Part shown: in pieces, positions 8,504 to 17,370 of the stretch
Numbering within the stretch: the stretch's first letter is position 1
How the letters are laid out: each line of letters begins with the position of its first letter
From: Myxococcales bacterium
GTDB lineage: Bacteria; Myxococcota_A; Polyangia; Polyangiales; Ga0077539
Direction of reading: 5' to 3'
Assembly: GCA_016793325.1 (NCBI GenBank)
Contig: JAEUKI010000086.1
Location: 1 to 51,443, forward strand
Length of the DNA stretch: 51,443 bases
Position numbers and translations under genes: made by a program
Notes under the pieces: model-generated
What the model saw: only the letters and a program-made list of their open reading frames with translations
The model's database searches: none
Told to the model about the DNA's origin: nothing

Positions 8504-9652
8504 GTGCGCCCGCTCCGAACTCGCCTCTCGCACCTCGGGCTGCGCGCCGCCGTCGCGCTCGTCGCCGTCGCGTGCACACGAAATCGAGACGCCTCTCGCC
8601 CTACAGTCACCCATGAGCTGCGCGACGCAGCGCTCGACGCGACCCCCGCCCGCGACGCGCGCGCGGACCGAGCCTCGCCAGCCATCGACGCGAGCGCGGA
8701 CGGCGACGCCGAGAGCGAATCGCCAAACGTGCGCTTCGAACTGCGCCCGAGCGCCTTCGTCGTGTCGGGACAATACGACCTGCCGATGCGAGAACCTGCC
8801 GCGCCCACGCCGGCGTCGACGCGCTCGGGCCGCGCGCCGTCGCTCGGCGCGGCGGTGACAGCGCTTCGAGCGCAGCGCGCGAGCGCGGCGCGGTTTCAAG
8901 CGGAGGGGGGCTTCAACGCGCTCGGAGACGGTCGCTTCGCGCTGATCACTCGGCGCAGCGACCGAGGCTTTCGGCGATCGCCTGCGTTCGAGCTGCACGT
9001 GTTCAGCGAAAACGCGGGCGTCGCGCAGCTCGAAGGGAGCGCGCAGGTCCCGACAGCGAACCTCTATGTCGGCGAGAGCGGCGGATCTGGCTGCGCGCCA
9101 GCGATCCTCGCGCGCGAGGTCCGCGACGTCGACGCCGACGGAGAGCCCGAGCTCGTGATCGTGCTCCGCTACTGTTTGATGGCCTCGTGCGTGACGGGCT
9201 ACGTCGCGTTCGAGTACCTCATCGTCTACGACCTGACGCCAGGACCGAGGCTCGCGCTCATGGTCGAGCGCCGAAAGCGCGGTCAGTCCAACCAACACGA
9301 CGCGCGCTCGCGCACGGTGACGTGGCGCGACGTCAACGGCGACGGCCACCCCGACGCGATCGCGCGCGGACGAGACTGCATCGCGAACCTCGATCGCGTG
9401 TTCAGCTTCGAGCGAGGCGAAGGCGACGCAGCCCTCGTCGAGGACACAACGACGGCCTGCCAAACACCCGAGCTCACGTGCGCAGAGAATCGCTACGGTC
9501 TCCGCGACTGCAGCGACCGCGACGAGACCGCGCTCTGGGACCCAGCGACGGACACGTGGCGCGCAGGGACCGACGGCGCCGAGCGATTTCCCGATCAAGA
9601 TTGCAGCGGCAACCCGACGCCCCTCGAGTCGTCGAGCGCCGCCGAGCCGTGA
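8504..9652 (+). CDS. Secreted lipoprotein-like protein with VCBS/FG-GAP-like Asp loops
   Basis: 382 aa, GTG start. The N-terminus is basic then hydrophobic and reaches Cys24 in LVAVACT, a weak lipobox; an Asp/Ala-rich linker follows, typical of surface lipoproteins in this genome. The body contains two Asp-rich loops, DVDADGEPELVI and DVNGDGHPDAI, of the type seen in FG-GAP/VCBS beta-propeller repeats, where they may bind calcium. Only two such loops are visible, so a full propeller is not shown. The C-terminus is cysteine-bearing (ACQTPELTC). The function is unknown. It is divergent from the MoxR operon. Confidence 0.7.
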   Translation: MRPLRTRLSHLGLRAAVALVAVACTRNRDASRPTVTHELRDAALDATPARDARADRASPAIDASADGDAESESPNVRFELRPSAFVVSGQYDLPMREPAAPTPASTRSGRAPSLGAAVTALRAQRASAARFQAEGGFNALGDGRFALITRRSDRGFRRSPAFELHVFSENAGVAQLEGSAQVPTANLYVGESGGSGCAPAILAREVRDVDADGEPELVIVLRYCLMASCVTGYVAFEYLIVYDLTPGPRLALMVERRKRGQSNQHDARSRTVTWRDVNGDGHPDAIARGRDCIANLDRVFSFERGEGDAALVEDTTTACQTPELTCAENRYGLRDCSDRDETALWDPATDTWRAGTDGAERFPDQDCSGNPTPLESSSAAEP

Positions 9653-9658
9653 GCGCGC

Positions 9659-10207
9659 TCAACGAGAGGCGATGCGCGCCACGAGCGCCTCGACTTCGCG
9701 CGGAGTCCGCAGGCGCACGAGCGGAAAGCGAGCGAGCTCTGCGGGCCACTTCGCGCGACGCGAGCGGTGCGTTCGCAGCGCGTGTACGAGCACCGAGTCC
9801 GCGCCGAGCAAGACGCCGCGGAGGGTCTCGCGGTTGCCGTTCCACAAGGGCTCTCGCGTGACGACCCGGCGGGCGGTGCGACGCACGAGGCGCGGGAGCC
9901 ACACGCGGATCGACAAGTCGAGCCACAGCACCACGTCCGCGCGAGAGACGACGGCGTCCCCGATCTTGCCGCGGTAGTTTCCGTCGATCACCCAGCGCTC
10001 GGCCGCGAGGATCGGCTCGAGTCGCGCGAGCAGCTCGTCCGTCGGCGTCTCTCGCCACTGAGGGCCGTGCACCATCGCGTCGAGCTCGATGAACGGCGCG
10101 TCGATCAGCGGCGCGAGGCGCTTGGCGAGCGTGGTCTTTCCGCAGCCGCTGGCGGTCGACAAGATCGCGATTCGGCGCGCGTCTCGAACGTCGGGGACCT
10201 CGACCAC
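9659..10207 (-). CDS. Small P-loop kinase (adenylate kinase/FlaR-like)
   Basis: About 182 aa. A Walker A loop lies near the start (STASGCGKTTLAKRL), with an acidic patch in FIELDAMVHGP, the family-typical WVIDGNYR, and VVLWLDLSIRVW as the strand 3 or Walker B region. This pattern belongs to the small nucleoside-kinase-like proteins annotated as FlaR, topology-modulation or AAA_17/18 kinases; the substrate is unproven. The start is uncertain: GTG at 10207 puts the P-loop near residue 20, as in relatives, while a TTG at 10240 would add 11 residues. A perfect TATAAT on the minus strand near 10308-10313 is a plausible -10. Confidence 0.75.
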   Translation of the reverse strand: MVEVPDVRDARRIAILSTASGCGKTTLAKRLAPLIDAPFIELDAMVHGPQWRETPTDELLARLEPILAAERWVIDGNYRGKIGDAVVSRADVVLWLDLSIRVWLPRLVRRTARRVVTREPLWNGNRETLRGVLLGADSVLVHALRTHRSRRAKWPAELARFPLVRLRTPREVEALVARIASR

Positions 10208-10307
10208 GACCCAGCCTACGACAACGGACGTCAGCGACAACGCGTCGCGTACGCCCCCCTCTCGCGCGACGCCTGATCATTCTGCGCCAAACGAAGTGTG
10301 AATGAAG

Positions 10308-10313
10308 ATTATA
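10308..10313 (-). promoter_or_regulatory. Candidate -10 box (TATAAT) for the leftward P-loop kinase gene
   Basis: The minus strand reads TATAAT at 10313-10308 inside an A/T-rich island (10300-10335) that stands out from the very GC-rich surroundings. No good -35 lies 17 bp upstream. The same island also serves as the upstream region of the rightward kinase gene starting at 10399. Confidence 0.35.
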
Positions 10314-10398
10314 CAATCGAGCAATACAATACGGGCACGAACATACCCGCAATCGCGCACGATCGTTTCGCTCGCAGCGTGCTCTGCTCTCTCTTGCA

Positions 10399-13300
10399 GT
10401 GAGTGCCATCCGCGAGCTTCAGCGACGCTTCGACGATCGCAGGACCGAGCGATACACGCCCACCGCGCTCCTTGGCCGCGGCGGCAACGGAGACGTGTTT
10501 CGCGCGCTCGATCGTCACACCGGCGACGAAGTCGCCATCAAGGTCCTGCGCAAGCAGGGCGCCGAGAGCCTGCGGCGCTTTCGCGCGGAGTTCGACGCCG
10601 TCGCGTCGATCGCGCATCGAAACCTCGTCGCGCTCTACGAGCTCGACGCGCAGCGCGACCCTTGGTTCATCGTGATGGAGGCGATCGACGGAGCGCCGCT
10701 CCTCCCGCGGCGCGCTTCGCTTCCGTCGCAATCACGGCGGACGATCGGGGCACAGACGCTCGACGCGCCGACGGTCGACGACGCCGCGAGCGCCGACGGA
10801 ACGAGCCCCGAGACAGCGCACAGCGCGCTGCCTCTCCCAGCGCTCGCCGCGCGCTTCATCGAGCTCTGCAACGGCGTCGACGCGCTGCACGCCGAGGGCA
10901 TGCTCCACCTCGATCTCAAGCCCGCCAACGTGCTCTTCGAGCCCGCCACCGAGCGCGTCGTCATCGTGGATCTCGGCCTCGCGCACGGCAGCGACGACGG
11001 CTCGTTCGCCCTCGCGGGAACGCCCGCGTACCTCAGCCCCGAGCTCCTCGCGCACGATCGTCCGACGACCGCCGCGGACCGCTACGCGATCGGCGTGATG
11101 CTGTTCGAAGCGCTCGCGGGACGCTGGCCCTTCGGCGGGGCGTTTTCGCAGATCCTCGCGAGCAAGCGCGACCGCCGCGCGCCGACGCTCCGCGAGCTCG
11201 CGCCGACCGTCGAGATCCCCGAGTCGCTTCGCGAGCTCAGCGAAGCGCTGCTCGACCGCGACCCGTGCGCGCGGCCGACGCTCGACGAAATCCGCAGCGT
11301 CCTCCGCCCGATCGCGAACGAACGGCTCGCGCGCGGCGCGGCGCACCGGCCCGCCCGCCCGCTCGACGCGCCGCAGTCATCGAACACCACCACGCAACGC
11401 GAAGCCCTCGACGCGTACAGCGCCGAAGCGCTCGAGCTCGCTGAGCGCGATCGACGCAGTCGAACCAGCACGCTCGGCGGCCCCTCGACGCGCGCCACGC
11501 TCGCGCTCTGCGAGGACCGCGACGACCGACGGGCCTTCGGCCGCGCGATCACCCGCGCCTTCGAGTCGCCAAGCACGCGCGTGATCCGCGTTCGCTGCGA
11601 CGCCGCTGCGCGCGTTCGCTTCTCGTTCGTCGACAAGCTGCTCCGCGCCTGCGCGCGGTACGGCGCCGAGCAAGCGCTCGCGCACGAGGCGTGCTGCGCG
11701 GTGGACGAGCTCGTCTCGAGCGCGATCGGCGCGGTGCCCGTTCAGCGCTCGATCGCGACGATCGCGACGCTCATCGACGCGCTCGCGAAGAGGAGCGCCC
11801 TCGTGTTCGTCGTCGACGAGGCGCAGGACGCCGACGCCGAGAGCCTCTCGCTCATCAACGCGATCGCCTTGCGCGTTCGTGCGACGACGCGCTGGATCTT
11901 CATCGCGCGCGAAGAGCAAGACGCCCTCGAACAACTCCGGGGCGCCCTCGCTGCGGCGCCCTCGATCGCCTTCGACGAGCTCGCCATCGCGCAGCGGCCC
12001 CGCGCGGCGTCGATCGAGCTCGAGCGCACCGCACAACAGCGAGAGATCCTGGGGCTATTGCAGGTCGCGCGAGGCTCGCTCTCTGTCGCGTCGCTCTGCG
12101 CTGCGTGCGCGCAACGCGGGGGATTTCGCAAGGCGATTCGCGACCTCGTGCTCGACGGAGCGCTGTCGTTCACCGGGCCCTCGTCGCGCGACGAGGGATC
12201 GCTCTCGCTCTCGCGGACCACAGGGCTCCCGAAACAGTCAGCGCTCGTGCTGCAGAGGTACGAAGCGCGGCTCGTCCGAGCGCTCCAGACGACGAACAAC
12301 GACCGACCAGCGCTCGCGCGGATCCTCGAGACCCGCGGGCGACGCGACGAAGCCATGGGGCTCTGGGAGCAACAAGCGCGGCGCGCCGACGACGAGCGCC
12401 GCTGGGACGAAGCGCTGCGCTGCGCCCGACGCGCGCTCGATCTCGCGACGACGGACGAAGATCGCGCGAGGGTCGGCGAGCTCTTCGCGGACCTGTGCGT
12501 TCACTGCGAGCGTCGATCCGAGGCAGGCGACGCCTTCGCGCGCGCGTCGTCGTTTGCGAACGACCCGTCGAAGAAGCGCGCGCTGTCCCTTCGAGCGGCG
12601 GAGCAGTGGATGCACTGCGGGCGCTACGACGAGGGCGCGGCGCTGCTCGACGCCGTCGCCGGCGCGCGAATGGACGCGATTTTTGCGCAGCTTTCGCCTA
12701 CCCGATCCGAGAGCGACGCGCGCGCGGCGATCGACGCGAGGCTCGAGGCGGGGCTCGTGCACGCGGCCGGCTTCGGGCTCGTCGATCCCAAGCGCGTGGT
12801 CGCGACGCACGTCGAGAACAGGGCGCTCGCGACGCTCACGCGAAGCGACGCGCTCGCGCTCCGCGTCGATCTCGCGCAGGTGCTCATCGACGGGGCGATC
12901 GGCGCGAGCCGCGATCGAGCCGCGCGCGCGACGCTCGATCGCATCGATCAGCGAGCGGCGGCGATGCTCGCGCACGCGACGAGCGAGGACGAGCGAGCGC
13001 GCCTCGTCGCGACCTGCTCGGGCGTGCGGGGCGCGTACGCCGTTCAACGTGGGCGCTTCGCAGAGGGCGTCGCGCTGCTCGATCAGAGCGAAGCGGCGTG
13101 GCCCGAGCGCGCGGCGTACTCGTGGGACCGCTCGGTGGCGCAGCACTTTCGACGATGGGCGCTCTATTATCTCGGGCACTTTTCAGCGCTCGCCGCGGCG
13201 ATGCCCTCGCGCTCGTGGCGCGCGCACGAGCGCGGAGATCGCTTCGCCTCGCTCGACATTCGGACGCAACACTCGGTGTGCGCGTGGCTGCTCGCGGACG

Positions 13301-13917
13301 ACGCAGCGCGCGCCGAGGCCGCGCTCGAGGGCGCGCTCGCGCGCATCGAGAGCTCGTGCGCGATCGATCGAAGTCAGGCGCTCGTCTACCGTGACGCGAC
13401 CGTCGCGCGCGTCGAGATCGCGCTCTACCGCGGCGACGCGGTGAAGGCCTTCGACGAGTGCGTTCGAAACCTCGGCCGCTCGCCGGTCAAAGACTACGCG
13501 ATGCCCCACGGCGTGCGCGTCGACACGCTCGTGCTCCGCGCACGCGCGGCGCTCGCGGCGCTCGCGGCGGGACACGCGAAGCTCGAAGCGCGCGCGGCGC
13601 TCGCGGCGACGCTGTTCGCGCTCGAGCAAGAGCGCGACCCGTGGGCGATCGCGCTCGCCGCGTACTTGCGCGGACTCGCGGAGGCGCGCGCGGGGCGCAG
13701 GCGCGCGGCGCTCGCGGCGCTCTCGGCCGCAGAGGGCGCCCTCGACGCGCTCGGAATGCGGTCGTTTGCGCTGTGCGCGGCGACCGCGCGGCGACGCGTG
13801 CTCGGAAGCGCGCGGGCAGACCGCGAGGCCCTCGAGTATTTCTCGGCGGAGGGCGCTCGCGATCCGCGGGCGTTTCTGCGAGTGTTCTTGCCCGACTCCC
13901 TGGAGGCCCCATGGTGA
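10399..13917 (+). CDS. Ser/Thr protein kinase fused to a P-loop-less ATPase region and TPR-like repeats
   Basis: 1172 aa. The N-terminal Hanks-type kinase domain shows the glycine loop GRGGNGDVF (26-34), Lys48 in AIKVL, catalytic loop HLDLKPANV (Asp172, Asn177), DLG at 191-193 in place of DFG, and SPELL in place of APE. His-Leu-Asp replaces HRD, so it is a non-RD kinase. The middle resembles the AAA_16/NACHT-like module of large myxobacterial kinases: a Walker B strand is clear (ALVFVVDEAQDAD, about 470), but the stretch where Walker A should lie (LALCEDRDDRRAF) has no P-loop. The remainder is alpha-helical and TPR-like. It starts with GTG, without a clear ribosome binding site. The next gene overlaps its stop by 7 bp, so the two are probably coupled in one signalling unit. 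Confidence 0.85.
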   Translation: MSAIRELQRRFDDRRTERYTPTALLGRGGNGDVFRALDRHTGDEVAIKVLRKQGAESLRRFRAEFDAVASIAHRNLVALYELDAQRDPWFIVMEAIDGAPLLPRRASLPSQSRRTIGAQTLDAPTVDDAASADGTSPETAHSALPLPALAARFIELCNGVDALHAEGMLHLDLKPANVLFEPATERVVIVDLGLAHGSDDGSFALAGTPAYLSPELLAHDRPTTAADRYAIGVMLFEALAGRWPFGGAFSQILASKRDRRAPTLRELAPTVEIPESLRELSEALLDRDPCARPTLDEIRSVLRPIANERLARGAAHRPARPLDAPQSSNTTTQREALDAYSAEALELAERDRRSRTSTLGGPSTRATLALCEDRDDRRAFGRAITRAFESPSTRVIRVRCDAAARVRFSFVDKLLRACARYGAEQALAHEACCAVDELVSSAIGAVPVQRSIATIATLIDALAKRSALVFVVDEAQDADAESLSLINAIALRVRATTRWIFIAREEQDALEQLRGALAAAPSIAFDELAIAQRPRAASIELERTAQQREILGLLQVARGSLSVASLCAACAQRGGFRKAIRDLVLDGALSFTGPSSRDEGSLSLSRTTGLPKQSALVLQRYEARLVRALQTTNNDRPALARILETRGRRDEAMGLWEQQARRADDERRWDEALRCARRALDLATTDEDRARVGELFADLCVHCERRSEAGDAFARASSFANDPSKKRALSLRAAEQWMHCGRYDEGAALLDAVAGARMDAIFAQLSPTRSESDARAAIDARLEAGLVHAAGFGLVDPKRVVATHVENRALATLTRSDALALRVDLAQVLIDGAIGASRDRAARATLDRIDQRAAAMLAHATSEDERARLVATCSGVRGAYAVQRGRFAEGVALLDQSEAAWPERAAYSWDRSVAQHFRRWALYYLGHFSALAAAMPSRSWRAHERGDRFASLDIRTQHSVCAWLLADDAARAEAALEGALARIESSCAIDRSQALVYRDATVARVEIALYRGDAVKAFDECVRNLGRSPVKDYAMPHGVRVDTLVLRARAALAALAAGHAKLEARAALAATLFALEQERDPWAIALAAYLRGLAEARAGRRRAALAALSAAEGALDALGMRSFALCAATARRRVLGSARADREALEYFSAEGARDPRAFLRVFLPDSLEAPW

Positions 13918-15266
13918 CCCACAGCGTGGCGTCGCGAACGCTCGGCGAGACGATGGAGGACGACGCTCGTGACGAGCGCCGCGGAGACGCGAGATCTCCA
14001 GGAATTTTGCTCGTGTTTTGCGATCGAGCGCCCACGTTCCTCGCGGTCAAGCTCGGGCCCGAGGGCGTTCGACTCGGGCGCGACGAGCTGTTGCGCGTCG
14101 GCCTTCGCGACGAGCGCATGTCGCGCACGCACGCGCACGTCTGGTGCGACGGCGGCTCGGTCTTCGTGCGCGACGTCGGGAGCCGCAACGGAACCTGGGT
14201 CGACGGCGAGCACCTTCGCGAGAGCGACGGGCCGCGAGAGCTCGACCGCGTGTTGCGCTGCGGACGCAGCCTGTGGGTGTGCGTCGACGACGTTCGCCCG
14301 TACCTCCGCTCGGCCGTCGAAGAGCGCGGCGGCTTCGTCATCGGTCCGCGGCTCCGCGGCGCGCTCGCAGAGATCGAGTCGCTCGCCGAGCGATCGCCGA
14401 CCGTCTTCGTCCGCGGCGAGAGCGGGGCAGGAAAAGAGCTCGCCGCCCGAACCTTTCACGACGCGAGCCCTGGCCGCGCGGGGCCCTTCGTCGCGGTCAA
14501 CTGCGCGACCGTTCCCGCGGCGCTCGCCGAGCGGCTCTTCTTCGGGGCGCGGCGCGGGGTCTACTCGGGCGCGCACGAGGACACGGTCGGGTACTTTCAA
14601 GCCGCCGACGGAGGAACGCTCTTTCTCGACGAGATCGCCGAGCTCGACAGCGCCACGCAAGCCAAGCTCCTTCGCGCGATCGAGACGCGAGAGATCACCG
14701 CGCTCGGGCACACAAAATCACGACCAGTGGATCTTCGGATCGTCGCCGCGACGCTCGCGCCGCTCGAGCAAGCGGTCGAGCAAGGGCGCTTTCGCGCGGA
14801 CTTGTACCACCGGATCGCCGCGCCGAACGTGTGGATCCCGCCGCTGCGCCAGCGAGGCGAAGAGGTTCCCTTTCTCGTGCGGCGCGCGCTCGCGGCGAGC
14901 AACGCTGAGAGCGCCATCGACGCAGAGCTCATCGAGCAGTGCCTGCTCCGCGAGTGGCCGGGCAACGTGCGCCAGCTCACCCACGAGCTGTCGCAGTGCG
15001 CCGCGCAGTGGGCCCGCGATCCGTCCCGCGGATTGCGCTTGGCCCCGCTCGACACCGATCGCCGCGGGCCTCGCTCGGATCTCCCGCCCGAGAGCGACCC
15101 GCCTTCGCAGCGACCGCCGCCGCGCCGCGCCTCGTCCATCACCGAGCAAGACGCGCGCGCCGCCGTCGCTCGTTGCGGAGGAAACATCTCTGCCGCGGCC
15201 CGCTCGCTCGGCGTACACCGCACGCAGCTCCGCCGCGTCCTCGCGCAGTCCGAGCCGAGCGACTGA
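13911..15266 (+). CDS. FHA-domain AAA+ regulator of the NtrC type with altered GAFTGA loop
   Basis: 451 aa. An FHA domain (about 30-120) shows LGRDEL, MSRTHAHV and VGSRNGTWVDG, the phosphothreonine-reading surface. An NtrC-like AAA+ domain follows: Walker A GESGAGKE, Walker B GGTLFLDEIAEL, LYHRI and WIPPLRQRGEEVPF. The loop that contacts sigma-54, normally GAFTGA, reads GVYSGA. The C-terminus is a Fis-type HTH (AARSLGVHRTQLRRV). There is no receiver domain, so the input is presumably phosphorylation by the overlapping upstream kinase. The ATG at 13911 has a GGAGG at 13902-13906. Whether it still activates sigma-54 is open. Confidence 0.88.
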   Translation: MVTHSVASRTLGETMEDDARDERRGDARSPGILLVFCDRAPTFLAVKLGPEGVRLGRDELLRVGLRDERMSRTHAHVWCDGGSVFVRDVGSRNGTWVDGEHLRESDGPRELDRVLRCGRSLWVCVDDVRPYLRSAVEERGGFVIGPRLRGALAEIESLAERSPTVFVRGESGAGKELAARTFHDASPGRAGPFVAVNCATVPAALAERLFFGARRGVYSGAHEDTVGYFQAADGGTLFLDEIAELDSATQAKLLRAIETREITALGHTKSRPVDLRIVAATLAPLEQAVEQGRFRADLYHRIAAPNVWIPPLRQRGEEVPFLVRRALAASNAESAIDAELIEQCLLREWPGNVRQLTHELSQCAAQWARDPSRGLRLAPLDTDRRGPRSDLPPESDPPSQRPPPRRASSITEQDARAAVARCGGNISAAARSLGVHRTQLRRVLAQSEPSD

Positions 15267-15282
15267 ACTCGCGCAGCGACGC

Positions 15283-16203
15283 TCAGCCCATCATGCCCAT
15301 CGAGCCCGCGGAGCAAAGGGTCGACGTCGAGCCCGCGCCGCGGACGATCAGCGTCTTCGACGCGAGCATCACGCCGTCGCTCGCCTGCGAAATATCGAGC
15401 ACGTAGGGCGTCTTGTCGGCGATCGCTCCGACGACGTTGTCCGTCGTGAGCAGCGTATCCGGCTGCCCGAACGCGCGATAGAGCGCGACGTCGTTGAACA
15501 CCTGACGCACGAGCTCATCCGTGAAGAGCACCTGCGTGATCACCGACGCCGCGGCGCTGTCCGCGGCCATGTACTCGCCGCTCATCACGCGGACGTGAAT
15601 GTGCACCGCGCGGCCGCGATACCAGCCCGGATAGCACGTCTTGAACTTCGCTACGCCGTTGGCGTCCGTGCGCACGTACCCGCGGAAGTACTCCGCTGCG
15701 CGGTCCTCCGCGGCCGAGTTGCACATCGTGTTGATCATCCCCGAGTAGATGCCCTTGTAATTCGTGTGCCATATTTCAACAATGGAGTTCGCGATCGGCT
15801 GGCATCGCTCGTCGAGCACGCGCAGCGACAAGAGCACCGGCAGCCCGTCGATCCCGTTGCTCACGTCCTCGCGCATCGGCGAGGTCGTGTGGCACGGACC
15901 GATGGTCGTCTGGCAGATGAGCGAGCACGCCGTGCCTCCTGGCGCGGTGAAGGGATCGGCGTAGGCCCCGGTGATGCGCGCGGTTCCGCCGGTGATCCAG
16001 CCGCTCACCGCGGAGTCGCCAGTGACGATCGCGTCGAGCGCTGCGTCGCCGCCCGCGTCGCTTGTCATTCCGCTGGGCGCGCAGCCGATGAGCTTGGCGA
16101 GCGGCGCTGCGGCGAACACCGCGCCAAACGCGCGGAGCAACCCGCGGCGGTCCATGGCTCGTTGTTGATCGATGCGGGCAGAAGCGTGAAGGGGTTTGGT
16201 CAT
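15283..16203 (-). CDS. Exported intradiol ring-cleavage dioxygenase-like protein
   Basis: 306 aa. The N-terminus has a twin-arginine-like signal (MDRRGLLRAFG, hydrophobic stretch, LIGCAPSG), so it is likely an exported lipoprotein. The body matches the intradiol dioxygenase fold: VEIWHTNYKGIYS gives the first Tyr iron ligand, and YPGWYRGRAVHIHV gives the second Tyr and both His ligands. The known cytoplasmic enzymes cleave catechols or protocatechuate; secreted relatives are poorly characterised. The ATG at 16203 has an AGGAG about 11 nt upstream; an ATG at 16155 would start directly at the RR motif. Its neighbours are lipoproteins, and the box genes lie 1.4 kb away, so a link to aromatic catabolism is possible but unproven. 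Confidence 0.82.
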   Translation of the reverse strand: MTKPLHASARIDQQRAMDRRGLLRAFGAVFAAAPLAKLIGCAPSGMTSDAGGDAALDAIVTGDSAVSGWITGGTARITGAYADPFTAPGGTACSLICQTTIGPCHTTSPMREDVSNGIDGLPVLLSLRVLDERCQPIANSIVEIWHTNYKGIYSGMINTMCNSAAEDRAAEYFRGYVRTDANGVAKFKTCYPGWYRGRAVHIHVRVMSGEYMAADSAAASVITQVLFTDELVRQVFNDVALYRAFGQPDTLLTTDNVVGAIADKTPYVLDISQASDGVMLASKTLIVRGAGSTSTLCSAGSMGMMG

Positions 16204-16350
16204 GCGAAGCGCTACTCCTGTTGCGTCCACGCGACGCGCGAGTCTGGCGACTCAGCCCGCTCGCGCGGCGCACAGGCTGTGTAGCAACGATCGAGCTGCG
16301 CGCTCGATCGCCCAACAAAACGCAACCAATCGCCGCCCCGACGCGCTCGC

Positions 16351-16794
16351 TCAGTCGTCTGCTTCGTCGACCGTCGGCTTGTACATCAGCAGGCACGCCG
16401 TCGGCGCGACGCGCCCCGTGCTGGGCCGCGTTCGCGGCGGTCGAACGCGCGGCGCACGCGCGCTCGCTGCGTCCGGCGTCGACGCAGAGACAACGTCCGC
16501 GACGCTCGCGTCCGCAGCGCTCGATGCGTCCTCGCCGCTCGCGTCGGCCGCGCCCTCGAGCGGAAACGCGAGGCACGGCGTCGGCGTCGACTCGCGCTGC
16601 GGCGAAGCAGCGTCCTCCGAGCGATCGATCGCCACCGGCGTGAGACAAGGAACAGGGGTCGACGCTCGGTCGCACGCGTTCATCGCGAGCCCCGCGACCG
16701 CGGTCGCGACGAGCAGCCGTCGCCTCGCGAGGATCGCCTCGCGATCGACGTCTCTGCCGTCTTGCGCCCCGTCGCGCGCGTCGTCGCTCTCCAT
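16351..16794 (-). CDS. Short lipoprotein with twin-arginine signal, function unknown
   Basis: 147 aa. The ATG at 16794 has GGAGG 4 nt upstream, better than the upstream alternative. ARRRLLVATAVAGLAMNAC gives an Arg cluster, hydrophobic core and candidate lipobox Cys. The rest is Ala/Asp/Ser-rich linker with the recurring TPxPCL motif twice (TPVPCL, TPTPCL), ending in ACLLMYKPTVDEADD. No domain is recognised. It starts 18 bp after the AgmX-like gene, so the two are probably co-transcribed. Confidence 0.6.
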   Translation of the reverse strand: MESDDARDGAQDGRDVDREAILARRRLLVATAVAGLAMNACDRASTPVPCLTPVAIDRSEDAASPQRESTPTPCLAFPLEGAADASGEDASSAADASVADVVSASTPDAASARAPRVRPPRTRPSTGRVAPTACLLMYKPTVDEADD

Positions 16795-16812
16795 CGAACC
16801 TCCGAGCAAATG

Positions 16813-17274
16813 CTACGGCCCCTCGACGTGCACAGCAAACGGGTAGCTCACGCGAATTCTCCCGCGCGGGTGGCTCGCGAATCGCAGCGGAAGCATCGCG
16901 TCGGCGACGCACGCGCCGAACGCGTCGTCTCCTCCGAGCTGGCTCGTGACGTCCGAGCACGACACGCTCCCGTCCTGCTCGATCGTCAGCGAGACCACCA
17001 CGCGCACGCCTTCGGCGCGGCCGCGGGACACCAGCCCGTCGTAGCAGCCGCGCACCTGCGGATGCGCGCGTTGCATCACGGCGCGGATCGGTTCGCGCGC
17101 GAGGTACTTGCTGCGGTCGCGCGCTGGCTCGTCCTCGCGGCACCGCCCTGCGCGCAGCGGACGCGGCGCGGCGCGGACTTCGCTCGACGCTGTCCTCACC
17201 AACGCCTCGCGCGGCGCGCTCGTCGTACGGCACGCACACAAAACCAACACGAGGCCAAACAACTGTCGCTTCAT
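16813..17274 (-). CDS. AgmX/PglI C-terminal-domain lipoprotein
   Basis: 153 aa. A lipoprotein-like signal (LFGLVLVLCAC) is followed by a domain with IRAVMQRAHPQVRGCYDG, VVSLTIEQDGSVSCSDV and FGACVADAMLPLRFA. This is the pattern of the AgmX/PglI C-terminal domain, a TonB-box-like fold common in myxobacterial envelope and motility proteins, with its characteristic paired cysteines (RGCY and GACV). The role here is unknown. It heads a short leftward pair with the 147-aa lipoprotein. Confidence 0.78.
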   Translation of the reverse strand: MKRQLFGLVLVLCACRTTSAPREALVRTASSEVRAAPRPLRAGRCREDEPARDRSKYLAREPIRAVMQRAHPQVRGCYDGLVSRGRAEGVRVVVSLTIEQDGSVSCSDVTSQLGGDDAFGACVADAMLPLRFASHPRGRIRVSYPFAVHVEGP

Positions 17275-17370
17275 GCGCCGCTCGACAACGTCGCTCAGCG
17301 ATTGTTTCGGCGCCGCGCGCGAGCCCCCGCTTTTCGACGCGGCGACGGCGACTCCCTCCCCGACGACGCC

